In this document: positions 26,030 to 34,675 of the stretch, one piece after another
How the letters are laid out: every line of letters begins with the position of its first letter
Numbering within the stretch: the first letter of the stretch is position 1
NCBI GenBank assembly: GCA_027488865.1
Contig: JAIYAU010000044.1
Span: forward strand, 1-64,000
Source: Cytophagaceae bacterium
GTDB taxonomy: Bacteria > Bacteroidota > Bacteroidia > Cytophagales > UBA9547
Direction: 5' to 3'
DNA length: 64,000 nucleotides
Made by a program: the position numbers and the translations under genes
The notes under the pieces: generated by a model
What the model saw: only the letters and a program-made list of their open reading frames with translations
Told to the model about the DNA's origin: nothing
Databases searched by the model: none

Positions 26030-26172
26030 TAAAAATGATTGATTCAAAAGGACAGAAAAAATTGACGTTATAAAGCAATTAAAAGCCTGTTCTTCAAAAG
26101 AAGTTCACCACAATGTTGATATTTCTATAAGTTATGCAATATTAAAAGGATTTATCAAAGTTAATTTGTAGT
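26030..26172 (+). pseudogene. Unidentified gene remnant
   Basis: A short coding-like stretch can be read as MIDSKGQ, then after a one-base frame change IKQLKACSSKEVHHNVD and ISISYAILKGFIK, ending in a stop near 26172. It has the look of a small winged-helix segment, but I cannot assign a family. Frame disruption and truncation indicate a relic. Confidence 0.3.
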
Positions 26173-26188
26173 TGCTAGAAATAAAATA

Positions 26189-26216
26189 GCCCAAGAACAA
26201 TCCCTTGGGCATTTTA
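26189..26216. terminator. Rho-independent terminator, probably bidirectional
   Basis: GCCCAAG (26189-26195) and CTTGGGC (26204-26210) form a seven-base stem with an eight-base loop, flanked by AAAAT on the left and ATTTTATT on the right. It lies 73 bases past the stop of the minus-strand gene that follows and just after the relics on the plus strand, so it can serve both directions. Confidence 0.75.
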
Positions 26217-26282
26217 TTATAACCAATCAATTAAACAATAAATTTTAGACAGAATCTTAGCTGCAAATAAGCCAAAAATTTC

Positions 26283-27062
26283 TTATAAGTCTTTAAACGC
26301 TTGTAGTTTATGTGCATCTGCAGGTTTTATACCATGGATGTCACAGGTTTCTAAAACTTCAAAGTTTTTTATCTCTATGTAATCTTGGTATTCTGGGTCA
26401 GTGTTTATAATGATACCGCCTAACAATACTATTTTGTTACAATGAAATTCTTCTTTGGCCATACCTAGGCACTTATGCACCAATTTATGAATAATATTGT
26501 AAGTAATATCAGTAATTTCCTTTTTAGGAAATGCTGAAGTAACAATTTCATATTTAAAAGGCATTAAACTGCGCTCCAGCAAGGTTTGTTGATAATCAAT
26601 TTCAGAAGAAAAAGGAATGTAAATTTCTTCGTCCTCGTCAGTGGTTAGGCGCTCAAGTGCCAGCATTAGGGCTCCACAAGAGTTGGTGTCGTGCGACTGC
26701 CCTTCTCTACGCATTTTACCTAACGTACCATCTTTATTGATACCAATGTGTGGGCCATAAAAAATAAAGGCATGTCCGTTATCAGGGATGTGATGTGCAT
26801 AAGCCACCATGCCTGTGTATCCTGTGTAAGGCAAGCCACCTAAACCACCCATTACAAAAGGTCTGCTCAATACTTTGCTAAAATCTGCCGAAAAATTGGC
26901 GTCATCAGAGCAGATAGATGTAGCAAATAAGGTTTTGGCCAAATCTACATGATAATCTTCTTTGATGATTCGTAAATATTTATCTACCGCTTCGTCGCCT
27001 GGCTCAGCCAGTGGATAATGTGTTTTAATGAGTGCTTCAAGCTTTTCTTCAAGGTGTTGCAT
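26283..27062 (-). CDS. LCIB/C-like carbonic anhydrase family protein, 259 aa
   Basis: The sequence resembles the limiting-CO2-inducible LCIB/LCIC family, structurally related to beta-carbonic anhydrases, first known from algae. Recognised segments are FVMGGLGGLPYTG, HHIPDNGHAFIFYGPHIGI and TNSCGALMLA. Candidate zinc ligands are Cys51, His105 and Cys129, and Cys51-Ser-Asp53 resembles the Cys-x-Asp pair of the active site. There is no signal peptide, so it is cytosolic. It lies downstream of gatC, 35 bases away, in the same direction. Activity is not proven for every family member. Confidence 0.7.
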   Translation of the reverse strand: MQHLEEKLEALIKTHYPLAEPGDEAVDKYLRIIKEDYHVDLAKTLFATSICSDDANFSADFSKVLSRPFVMGGLGGLPYTGYTGMVAYAHHIPDNGHAFIFYGPHIGINKDGTLGKMRREGQSHDTNSCGALMLALERLTTDEDEEIYIPFSSEIDYQQTLLERSLMPFKYEIVTSAFPKKEITDITYNIIHKLVHKCLGMAKEEFHCNKIVLLGGIIINTDPEYQDYIEIKNFEVLETCDIHGIKPADAHKLQAFKDL

Positions 27063-27097
27063 TGCAAAAATGTTTTAGTTTATTAATAAATTACATG

Positions 27098-27385
27098 TTA
27101 TTCCAATACCTTGGGCACCCTAAAATAGTCAGAGTCCTTTTTGGGTGCGTTTAATAGTGCCTCTTTGTGTCCCAACGAAGGCTTCACTTGGTCGTCTCGC
27201 AACACATTTACCTCTACTGACATATGTCTCAAGGGTTCCACATTATCAGTATCTACCTCATTAAGCTTATCCATCCACCCCAAGATTTTGTTCATGCTTT
27301 CAATTAGATTTTTCTCTTCATCTTCATTAAACTCCAGCCTGGCTAAGTGTGCTATCTTTTTTACTTTTTCTTTGTCTATAATCAT
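27098..27385 (-). CDS. gatC: Asp/Glu-tRNA amidotransferase subunit GatC, 95 aa
   Basis: This is the small subunit of GatCAB, which converts misacylated Glu-tRNA(Gln) or Asp-tRNA(Asn) to the amide forms. Typical features are KVKKIAHLARLEF near the start, the MNKILGWMDKLNEVDTDNVEP core and the C-terminal DYFRVPKVLE. The start codon lies inside the end of the plsC gene, giving a 59-base overlap. GatA and GatB are not in the window, as is usual in Bacteroidota. Confidence 0.93.
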   Translation of the reverse strand: MIIDKEKVKKIAHLARLEFNEDEEKNLIESMNKILGWMDKLNEVDTDNVEPLRHMSVEVNVLRDDQVKPSLGHKEALLNAPKKDSDYFRVPKVLE

Positions 27386-28112
27386 CGCCTAAATGAGCTA
27401 TTAATTCTGCTTCAATTATGTTAAAAACCTTGTTTTTCAATTCACCAATATCATCAAGGGTGAGTCCTTGGGTATCAATTGGCTCATGTACAACTACCTT
27501 GCAGGTATGTCTCTTGGCCAAAAACTTACCATCGTCGGGCAAAATTATCCAATTATAAGGAATTGTCACAGGAACTAGCGGTATTTGTTTCTCAATGGCT
27601 ATTCTGAATGCTCCATCCTTAAATTCCGCCAACACTGGGGCATCAGCAGGTATGGTACCTTCAGCAAAAAGAACTACGTTGCCCCCAGTTTCTATTTTAG
27701 CCATGGCTCTTAATACAGAATCGTATCTACTATTTTTTTTAGCTCGGTCTACAAGTATATGCAAGCGTGAATACATATAACCAAACAAGGGCACTTTACC
27801 CAAAGAACTCTTCCCAATAAATGAAATATCGCCGGGAATTGTTAAATATAATGTCGGAATATCTAGGTAAGAACTGTGATTAGCCACGTATACATAATTA
27901 TTCTGTTTGTTTGGTTTAAATCTCCTTTCACGATCAAACCAAATGAAACTAAATAAAAACACCATAAAACCCCATATCCTGTTGCAGTTATGTGCTGCAG
28001 GATACCAAGATTTATTTTGTAAAAAAATGTAAAAGAAAGGAAAAAGCATTAAAAAAAATAGGATAAACCAGAAGGTGACCCAAGTAGAATAAATGCGATT
28101 AATTAGTTTCAT
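27327..28112 (-). CDS. plsC: 1-acyl-sn-glycerol-3-phosphate acyltransferase, 261 aa
   Basis: This makes phosphatidic acid from lysophosphatidic acid at the inner membrane. The catalytic motif NHSSYLD (H-x4-D) and the substrate-binding motif FAEGT are present, and VPVTIPYNW is a conserved late block. Two hydrophobic N-terminal helices anchor it. The start at 28112 (MKLINRIYSTW) is preferred to an upstream 28148 start, because a promoter -7 element lies at 28119-28126. The 3' end overlaps gatC by 59 bases. Confidence 0.9.
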   Translation of the reverse strand: MKLINRIYSTWVTFWFILFFLMLFPFFYIFLQNKSWYPAAHNCNRIWGFMVFLFSFIWFDRERRFKPNKQNNYVYVANHSSYLDIPTLYLTIPGDISFIGKSSLGKVPLFGYMYSRLHILVDRAKKNSRYDSVLRAMAKIETGGNVVLFAEGTIPADAPVLAEFKDGAFRIAIEKQIPLVPVTIPYNWIILPDDGKFLAKRHTCKVVVHEPIDTQGLTLDDIGELKNKVFNIIEAELIAHLGDDYRQRKSKKDSTLSQAGV

Positions 28113-28118
28113 AACAAT

Positions 28119-28149
28119 CAAAAGTAAAAGTAAATTTTCACTTTTCAAT
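28119..28149 (-). promoter_or_regulatory. Promoter of the plsC-gatC operon
   Basis: On the minus strand the sequence is ATTG, 19 bases, TACTTTTG, then ATTGTT and ATG. This fits the Bacteroidota pattern TTTG-N19-TAnnTTTG with one mismatch in the -33 box. The start codon follows within six bases, so the leader is extremely short. Confidence 0.5.
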
Positions 28150-28207
28150 CGTAGCAGCCTTTCAATTTTCAGTTTCTTTTAGTTTATTGCTCATCAAACG
28201 CTCAGTT

Positions 28208-29062
28208 ATGGAATATTTGTCGGAATTTGCCATTAATAATTTTATTGCTCTCGCACTTGCAGAAGATGTGGGCGATGGGGATCATTCTTCTTTAGGTGGT
28301 GTACCTAAAGAAGCTCAGAAAAAAGCCCAACTTATTGTAAAAGATAATGGCATTATAGCAGGGATAAATCTTGCAGAAAGAATCTTTCTAAAGGTAGATC
28401 CAACCCTACAGTTTGACCTCAAAATAAAAGATGGGAAGGAAGTAATCAAAGGTGATAGGGCCTTTTTCATACAAGGAAATGCTAGATCTATTTTAAAGGC
28501 AGAACGATTGGTATTGAATTGTATGCAACGCATGAGTGGAATTGCCACCTACACCAATAAATTGGTAAAATTAATCAGTTCAACAAACGCTAAACTATTA
28601 GACACCCGCAAAACCACCCCTAACTTCAGAATGATGGAAAAATGGGCAGTGTTAATTGGGGGTGGACATAACCACCGATTTGGCTTGTTCGATATGATCA
28701 TGCTTAAAGATAACCATGTAGACTACGCTGGTGGCATTGCTGAGGCCATCAATAACGCCAATAAGTACATTAGGGATATTGGAAGGAATGATTTAAAGAT
28801 TGAAATTGAAACCAGAACACTACAAGAAGTGCAAGAAGTGCTTAATTGTGGCGGTGTTTTCAGAATCATGCTCGACAATATGTCTGTGGAAATGATGAAA
28901 ACCGCAGTAAATATGATCAATAAGCGCTTTGAGGTAGAGGCATCTGGCGGGGTAACAGAGGAAAGTATAGTAGAAATAGCAAAAACAGGCGTTGATTACA
29001 TTTCAGTAGGTGCACTTACCCATTCGTTTAAAAGTTTGGACATGAGCTTAAAAGCCGTTTAA
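28208..29062 (+). CDS. nadC: Nicotinate-nucleotide pyrophosphorylase (carboxylating), 284 aa
   Basis: This enzyme makes nicotinate mononucleotide from quinolinate and PRPP in NAD biosynthesis. Diagnostic segments are LAEDVGDGDHSS, LNCMQRMSGIAT, LLDTRKTTPNFRMMEKWAV, GGGHNHRFGLFDMIMLKDNH and VEASGGVTEESI. Length matches the family. The ATG at 28208 is used; a TTG seven codons upstream is possible but needless. It is divergent from plsC. Confidence 0.95.
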   Translation: MEYLSEFAINNFIALALAEDVGDGDHSSLGGVPKEAQKKAQLIVKDNGIIAGINLAERIFLKVDPTLQFDLKIKDGKEVIKGDRAFFIQGNARSILKAERLVLNCMQRMSGIATYTNKLVKLISSTNAKLLDTRKTTPNFRMMEKWAVLIGGGHNHRFGLFDMIMLKDNHVDYAGGIAEAINNANKYIRDIGRNDLKIEIETRTLQEVQEVLNCGGVFRIMLDNMSVEMMKTAVNMINKRFEVEASGGVTEESIVEIAKTGVDYISVGALTHSFKSLDMSLKAV

Positions 29063-29153
29063 AATAATGTTTTGTTTAATATTAAAATACAAGTGGTATT
29101 TGTTAGAAATGCCTAAATTTGCCCATTATTGTTAATATTAAGCGTATTTTTAA

Positions 29154-32150
29154 ATGGAAGAATTTATATTTTGGAAAGATTGGGCCAAAAAAGAAAAATA
29201 TTTTTATTACCTACTATTTGCATTTTTTTTAACGACAACTTTTTGGCTGGCCTTTAATCTTGCATCCCGTGCTATTAACCACACCGGATGGGATGTTGCA
29301 ACCACTATAGAGCGCCTACCCGTTGCCACCCAAACGGTAACAGAAGGTATTTTAGAGTTTCCCATAGAGGCAGACATCATGTATGTTACCCAACAATTTA
29401 AAATTGGTGAATACCGGGTTAATACCAATGCTTCACTTATTTTTGTATTGATTACTACTTTGGCATTTAATATTTTAATTACAGCAGCCAGTTTCTTCCG
29501 TACTTGGTGGTACTATGCTGTTCTTGGCATGTTTATTTTAGCCTTAACCTTTTTTAAATTTGATCTGTTATTTATTTTTGGAGATACCAAAAACATTTTT
29601 TTGATTGCCTCTATTGTCTTATTTATTGGGTTAAACGTTGTCTTTAATTTGTTTTATTCCCATGTTGATTTTTTATTTCGTTTTTTATCCTTTTTAGCGT
29701 TATCTGTTGTACTTGGTTTGGTAATTGTTAAAGGTGCTTATGTTCAAAACCCAATCTTGTATTTAAGTAACTATGGTCTTTATGTGCCTTTTGCATTGTC
29801 CATTGTGTTCATAATTCTTATTGCATTTGATTTAATTTTCTTTTTCTTATATATCATAACCTCTAGTAAAAGTGCTACCGGCAGGTCCAATTCTTTGAAT
29901 TTCGTACTTATCTCGCTATTGTACCTAGGCAACTTAGCCCTCATGTATTGTAAAAAAACAGGTATTGTTAATTGGGATCTACTATACATTGATGAATTTT
30001 TATTGCTCTTCGTTTCAATTATTGTAGGGGTTTGGACTTATAAAATGCGTCTTCAAGCTACTAGCAACATGATGGATTTTGCTCCTTATGGTGCTATATT
30101 TTATTTGGGTATGGCCATTACAACTATAGCAACCATCGCTTTTTGCGTAGCCACTAACAACGACCAATTGATAGCTACCCTCAGAGATGCTGTCCTTTAT
30201 AGCCACTTGGCCATTGGTAGTATGTTTTTGATATATGTAATTTTTAATTTTTCAACCTATATCAATCGTAACTTAAAAGTTTATGAAGTAGTGCTAAAAA
30301 TAAATAGATTTCCAGTACATCTGGTTAGGGTGGGTGGTTTGGTTTTGGCTACAGGATTGTTGGTAAAAGGGAATTTTAAACAAATATACAAAACAGAGGC
30401 TGGATACGCCGCTGGTATTGCAGACGTATATTTAGAAGAGCAAAATATTTTGTTAGCTGAGGAGTTTTTAAAGGAGTCGCTATTTCATGACCCAATCACT
30501 GAAAAATCTAATTTAGCCTATGCTTCTTTAAAAGAAACTAATGGTAGGTATGAAGACGCTGCCGACCACTATAAAAAAATTCAACTTAATGAAGAAACAG
30601 AGCAATTGTATGCAAGTATAGCATATAATTATTCTAAAGTGGGTCTTGCTTACAGCGCAATCGAAACATTGCACGAAGGAATTACTAAATTTCCTAAAAG
30701 CTCCCAGTTGTATAATAATCTGGGTGTTGTATTTACTAAAACACATATTTTGGATTCAACTTTTCATTTTCTTAATAGGGCCGAAGCACTTGGGGGCAGT
30801 GTTGAGGTGAGTAAAACAAATATGTTGTCGTTTCTTATCAAGAAAAAATTAGTAAAAGAATTGCCTGATTATTTTAACGAAAATTCAGCGTATTTACCTT
30901 TAGAAACCAATAAGATAGCCATTAGCCTAATGAGAAAAGAAGCCTATTCTCCAAGCTATATCTATCCAGCGGTTGCTGACACAATTGGTAAAATAGATCG
31001 ATTGGCCTATCATTATAATTTTGGAATGAGTGCGCTCACAACAATAGATACTATATTTGATTCATTCACTTCAAATTATCTTAAAAACGACAGCCTTGCA
31101 ATTTTCACCAACGAACTTGGATTATTAAAGGCTTATAAAAAATATTATTCAGGTAATCGTAGAGAGGCATTTAAAGAACTGTTTGATTTGCAAAAAGAAA
31201 ATTCTAGCAAAGCAGGATTTTATTTTAATACATTGGGTTTATGGAGCTTACAAAACAATGCTCCGCTCTTAGCCGCTGATTTTTTTAACCAAGCTTTAGA
31301 TAACGGAAACACTACTAGCCGAATTAATCAAGTCATGGCAGTATTGACTGCAGGACAAAAAGAAAATGGCCTTGCAATGTTGCAGGAATTATTAAACTCG
31401 CCTGACGAAACTGAAAGAAAACTAGCACATATTATAGATTCTAATTTCAAGTTAAAAACAAACGCAACTGACAATGATAGACTTGATTATCTCAAAACCA
31501 ATAAAACAAACTTGACTACAGGCGAATTTGAAGCAGTGTACGATGGCATTACGGATTTAGAAATAAGAAAACAAGCCTCGGTATTATTATTAGCGCACTA
31601 TATAAATACGAAGAATCTTACCAAAGCTAAGTTTATACCACTCTCCAAAGACCTTAGCAAAAAAGATGAAAACAGAGTAAATATTTTAAGATTGGAACTA
31701 ACTAGGTTACTAGCAGATTATAAAAATTTATTAACCATGGTCGATTCTGTTGCCCTCAATCAGGAGGATGAATCTCAAAGATTGTTTTATAAGGCTGTTG
31801 CTCTTGAATTTACTGGCAAGAAAGAAGAATCTCAAAAGATTTACAAAGAGGCTATTGTAAAATTACCTTTACATCAACCCTTGATTTTAGCTTATGCTAA
31901 TTTTCTAAAAAAATATGAAACGAATGAGGTAGCTTATAACACCCTTTTAGATGCGGTATTATTAAATCCATATGGAATTGAGATTCAAAAAGCTTATTGT
32001 TTAATGGCTTTGGAGATAAACTTAGATTCGTATGCCAATGAAACCCTTGAAAAAATCAAGTCACTTACTAGCAAAAGTGATTTTGAACAATTCAATACAA
32101 CATTTGTAAATACCAAAAAGAAAATAGAAAGTTCTTTTAATTGGAAATAA
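29154..32150 (+). CDS. Large TPR-containing membrane protein, 998 aa
   Basis: The N-terminal 400 residues hold about ten hydrophobic helices (for example YYLLFAFFLTTTFWLAFNLA and YLGMAITTIATIAFCVA). The remaining 600 residues are tetratricopeptide-like helical repeats (KESLFHDPITEKSNLAYASL, NNLGVVFTKT, AVALEFTGKKEESQKIYKEA). Such proteins occur widely in Bacteroidota without assigned function; a scaffold for envelope complexes is a guess. TAAATTTG at 29114-29121 could be a -7 promoter element, but no -33 box fits. Confidence 0.75.
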   Translation: MEEFIFWKDWAKKEKYFYYLLFAFFLTTTFWLAFNLASRAINHTGWDVATTIERLPVATQTVTEGILEFPIEADIMYVTQQFKIGEYRVNTNASLIFVLITTLAFNILITAASFFRTWWYYAVLGMFILALTFFKFDLLFIFGDTKNIFLIASIVLFIGLNVVFNLFYSHVDFLFRFLSFLALSVVLGLVIVKGAYVQNPILYLSNYGLYVPFALSIVFIILIAFDLIFFFLYIITSSKSATGRSNSLNFVLISLLYLGNLALMYCKKTGIVNWDLLYIDEFLLLFVSIIVGVWTYKMRLQATSNMMDFAPYGAIFYLGMAITTIATIAFCVATNNDQLIATLRDAVLYSHLAIGSMFLIYVIFNFSTYINRNLKVYEVVLKINRFPVHLVRVGGLVLATGLLVKGNFKQIYKTEAGYAAGIADVYLEEQNILLAEEFLKESLFHDPITEKSNLAYASLKETNGRYEDAADHYKKIQLNEETEQLYASIAYNYSKVGLAYSAIETLHEGITKFPKSSQLYNNLGVVFTKTHILDSTFHFLNRAEALGGSVEVSKTNMLSFLIKKKLVKELPDYFNENSAYLPLETNKIAISLMRKEAYSPSYIYPAVADTIGKIDRLAYHYNFGMSALTTIDTIFDSFTSNYLKNDSLAIFTNELGLLKAYKKYYSGNRREAFKELFDLQKENSSKAGFYFNTLGLWSLQNNAPLLAADFFNQALDNGNTTSRINQVMAVLTAGQKENGLAMLQELLNSPDETERKLAHIIDSNFKLKTNATDNDRLDYLKTNKTNLTTGEFEAVYDGITDLEIRKQASVLLLAHYINTKNLTKAKFIPLSKDLSKKDENRVNILRLELTRLLADYKNLLTMVDSVALNQEDESQRLFYKAVALEFTGKKEESQKIYKEAIVKLPLHQPLILAYANFLKKYETNEVAYNTLLDAVLLNPYGIEIQKAYCLMALEINLDSYANETLEKIKSLTSKSDFEQFNTTFVNTKKKIESSFNWK

Positions 32151-32167
32151 TTAATCCATTTTGCATC

Positions 32168-32710
32168 ATGAAAATCTATACAAAGGCAGGAGACAAAGGA
32201 GAAACTGCAATAATTGGTGGTAAAATACTTTCAAAATCCCACACAAAAATTGAAGCATTTGGGGATGTAGATGAGCTCAACGCGCACCTTGGGTTAATAT
32301 TAGCATTTATGAAAGGTACCAATACGAGCGTACTCGAGAGTGCACAAAATTGTTTGTTTGTAATTGGCTCTATGTTGGCCTCCGAATACGAAAAACCAAC
32401 CCATGGATTGTCATTGCCCCTTGAAGCTGTGACAAGAATAGAGAATGCGATCGATGAAATGCAAACACTGCTTCCAACCATGACACACTTCATTTTACCT
32501 GGGGGAAGTGCAGAAGTGGCGCAAATACACCTCGCACGATGTGTTTGCAGAAGAGCTGAAAGGGCGATTGTTCGGTTGCAAGAAATGGAAAAGGTAAATG
32601 AAACGATTTTACAATACCTTAATCGACTCTCTGATTATTTATTTGTGTTAGCTCGATATCAGGCTTCACAAACGGGAGTTCGTGAAATAAAATGGTTGGG
32701 CAATATATAG
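32168..32710 (+). CDS. ATP:cob(I)alamin adenosyltransferase, PduO type, 180 aa
   Basis: This converts cob(I)alamin to adenosylcobalamin, for example for methylmalonyl-CoA mutase. Family signatures are MKIYTKAGDKGETAIIGG at the N-terminus, KIEAFGDVDELNAHLG, FILPGGS and CRRAERAIVRL. The start at 32168 is chosen because the conserved protein begins with MKIYTK; a start at 32141 would overlap the preceding gene. It follows the TPR gene closely and may be read from the same transcript. Confidence 0.94.
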   Translation: MKIYTKAGDKGETAIIGGKILSKSHTKIEAFGDVDELNAHLGLILAFMKGTNTSVLESAQNCLFVIGSMLASEYEKPTHGLSLPLEAVTRIENAIDEMQTLLPTMTHFILPGGSAEVAQIHLARCVCRRAERAIVRLQEMEKVNETILQYLNRLSDYLFVLARYQASQTGVREIKWLGNI

Positions 32711-32781
32711 CAGACTTTTGCACAAAGATTATACTTTTAATTTGTCTAATATTCAAGCAATTACTTTAATGGTATAATTAT

Positions 32782-33402
32782 TTACCGAGTAATAAACCTG
32801 TATTTAGTTCTAAATTGGTATCCAAAAGGTAAAAGTGTATAAAACCCTGGGAACAACCCATTGTAAAAATCTGGATCTTTATCCCAAATTTCTTTAGTAA
32901 GGGTGGTTTTACGATAATTCTCAAGTTCTAAAGATGCCTCGCCTAAGTTGTTAACCTTAAATTTTACTGGTAGTTGTTGGTTAGTATCCAATGGTAATGT
33001 TAAAAGTTCTACAAAAACAAAGTTTGGTATCACAAAGGTGATATTTGATATGGTCAAACTATCTTTTTTGGTGTTTAGGTGCCATTTACCAATGGTTGAG
33101 TCGGTACAAAGTTGATCAGAGTTACCTTGAAACAACACACTATCTTGTCTAAAGTCGTAGTATTGAGTTTTTAAACATCCTGTTGTATTATTAATTTGTT
33201 GTTGCAAATCAAAAGTTCGTGAATTGGTTTGTTCTAAAATGGTATAACCAAAATCAATTACCACTCCGTCTAAAAACCATTTATTAATAAAACTGTTAGG
33301 ATTATACGTAGGCTTTACTTCTTTATTTAATCTACACATCTGGAAGAAAAATAAAGACAGAATTAGTACAAGGATGTTAATTAAGATTTTTCTGGTTTTC
33401 AT
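32782..33402 (-). CDS. Putative lipoprotein of unknown function, 206 aa
   Basis: Starting at 33402 (MKTRKILINILVLILSLFFF) the protein has a signal sequence ending QMCRLNKE, with Cys as the likely lipid attachment site. The body is a mixed beta-rich sequence with a lipocalin-like feel (GKWHLNTKKDSLTI), but I recognise no specific family. It is a single gene, divergent from the DUF1573 protein. Confidence 0.65.
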   Translation of the reverse strand: MKTRKILINILVLILSLFFFQMCRLNKEVKPTYNPNSFINKWFLDGVVIDFGYTILEQTNSRTFDLQQQINNTTGCLKTQYYDFRQDSVLFQGNSDQLCTDSTIGKWHLNTKKDSLTISNITFVIPNFVFVELLTLPLDTNQQLPVKFKVNNLGEASLELENYRKTTLTKEIWDKDPDFYNGLFPGFYTLLPFGYQFRTKYRFITR

Positions 33403-33534
33403 ATTATTAGGTAAGTAGAACCCCAAATTTTGTTGTTTAACTATCTTGCCAAATTAGATTATTCTTTTCATAATTCATAACATATAACTAAACAAATTGA
33501 AGCAGCCATAATTTGAAATCATTTTAAATAAATA

Positions 33535-33565
33535 TTTGCTAAAGGATAGTTAATAACTAATTTTG
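33535..33565 (+). promoter_or_regulatory. Promoter of the DUF1573-mrp-nfu genes
   Basis: TTTG (33535-33538), 19 bases, TAATTTTG (33558-33565) is an exact match to the Bacteroidota housekeeping promoter. Transcription should start a few bases after 33565, about 20 bases before the ATG at 33590. Confidence 0.75.
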
Positions 33566-33589
33566 GATGTTTTTTCACTATCTTAACTT

Positions 33590-34669
33590 ATGCCGAGATT
33601 CCTTATTCTAGTAGCTGTTTTAATTCATTGTTTTTTGTTCGCACAAAATTCAAGAAAGGCTGAAATTAAATTTGAAAAAACAACCTATGATTTCGGTACC
33701 ATTAAGGAAACTGAGGGAATAGTAGAGTGTGTTTTTAATTTTTCTAATTTGGGAAACGCTCCTTTAATTATTCAAAAAGTTCAAGCTTCTTGTGGTTGTA
33801 CTACCCCCTCTTGGAACAAAGATACCATCATGCCTGGAAAAACTGGTGTTATTAAAGCTGGCTTTAATTCTAAAAACCGACCAGGTGCTTTTAATAAAAC
33901 AATAACTGTGGTTACTAACACCAACCCTGGTGTACAAGTGCTAACCATCATGGGCGTAGTTGTACCCATGCCTACCACTATTGAAGATGAGTTGCCAGAA
34001 AAAAATGGTGCAATAAGACTCTTAAGCAGAAGCATAAATATGGGAACAGTGCTTACAGATAAGCCAATTACTAAAGAATTTGCGATTTATAACGATAGCG
34101 ACAGTATAATTGTATTTCAGGACAGTATGCATTTACCTCCTCATATACATGTGATGGTAGAACCTGATTCGATTAAGCCAAAAACCAAAGCTAAATTGAT
34201 TATCACTTACGACGGTATGAAAAAAGGAGATTTTGGTTTTGTGAATGATTTTGTGTCTTTATATACCAACGAGCCCAATCCAATCAAAAACCTAAATGTT
34301 TACGCCACCATTGAAGAATATTTTCCTGTACTAACAGCACAAGAATTATTAAGGGCGCCTAGAGCAAGGTTTGCCAAAAAAGAAAATTACTTGGGTAGAA
34401 TTGGCGATAGTGCCCCTGTTACCTCCTCTTTTCTTATAACTAATATAGGCAAAAAAAACTTAATCATTAGAAAAACCAAACCAAGTTGCCCTTGTGTAAC
34501 GGCTGAAGCTGATAAAAATCTGTTGAAACCAGGGGAATCTACAAATATTAAGGTTATTTTTGACCCTAAAGGAAAAGAAGGTCTTAATATAAAAACAGTG
34601 ACGGTATTTAGCAACGACCCGTCGAATCCAGTGCAAATGTTGACAATAAAGGCTGATATATTTAAATAA
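33590..34669 (+). CDS. DUF1573-domain protein, 359 aa
   Basis: This is an exported protein with two DUF1573 (Ig-like) domains. A signal peptide ends near FAQNSRK. The first domain contains FEKTTYDFGTIKETEG and VQASCGCTTPSW; the second contains LIIRKTKPSCPCVTAEAD. The CxCT-type motifs are diagnostic. Function is unproven; such proteins are thought to be cell-surface or periplasmic binding modules. It starts a run with mrp and nfu, six bases before mrp. Confidence 0.87.
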   Translation: MPRFLILVAVLIHCFLFAQNSRKAEIKFEKTTYDFGTIKETEGIVECVFNFSNLGNAPLIIQKVQASCGCTTPSWNKDTIMPGKTGVIKAGFNSKNRPGAFNKTITVVTNTNPGVQVLTIMGVVVPMPTTIEDELPEKNGAIRLLSRSINMGTVLTDKPITKEFAIYNDSDSIIVFQDSMHLPPHIHVMVEPDSIKPKTKAKLIITYDGMKKGDFGFVNDFVSLYTNEPNPIKNLNVYATIEEYFPVLTAQELLRAPRARFAKKENYLGRIGDSAPVTSSFLITNIGKKNLIIRKTKPSCPCVTAEADKNLLKPGESTNIKVIFDPKGKEGLNIKTVTVFSNDPSNPVQMLTIKADIFK

Positions 34670-34675
34670 ATATAA

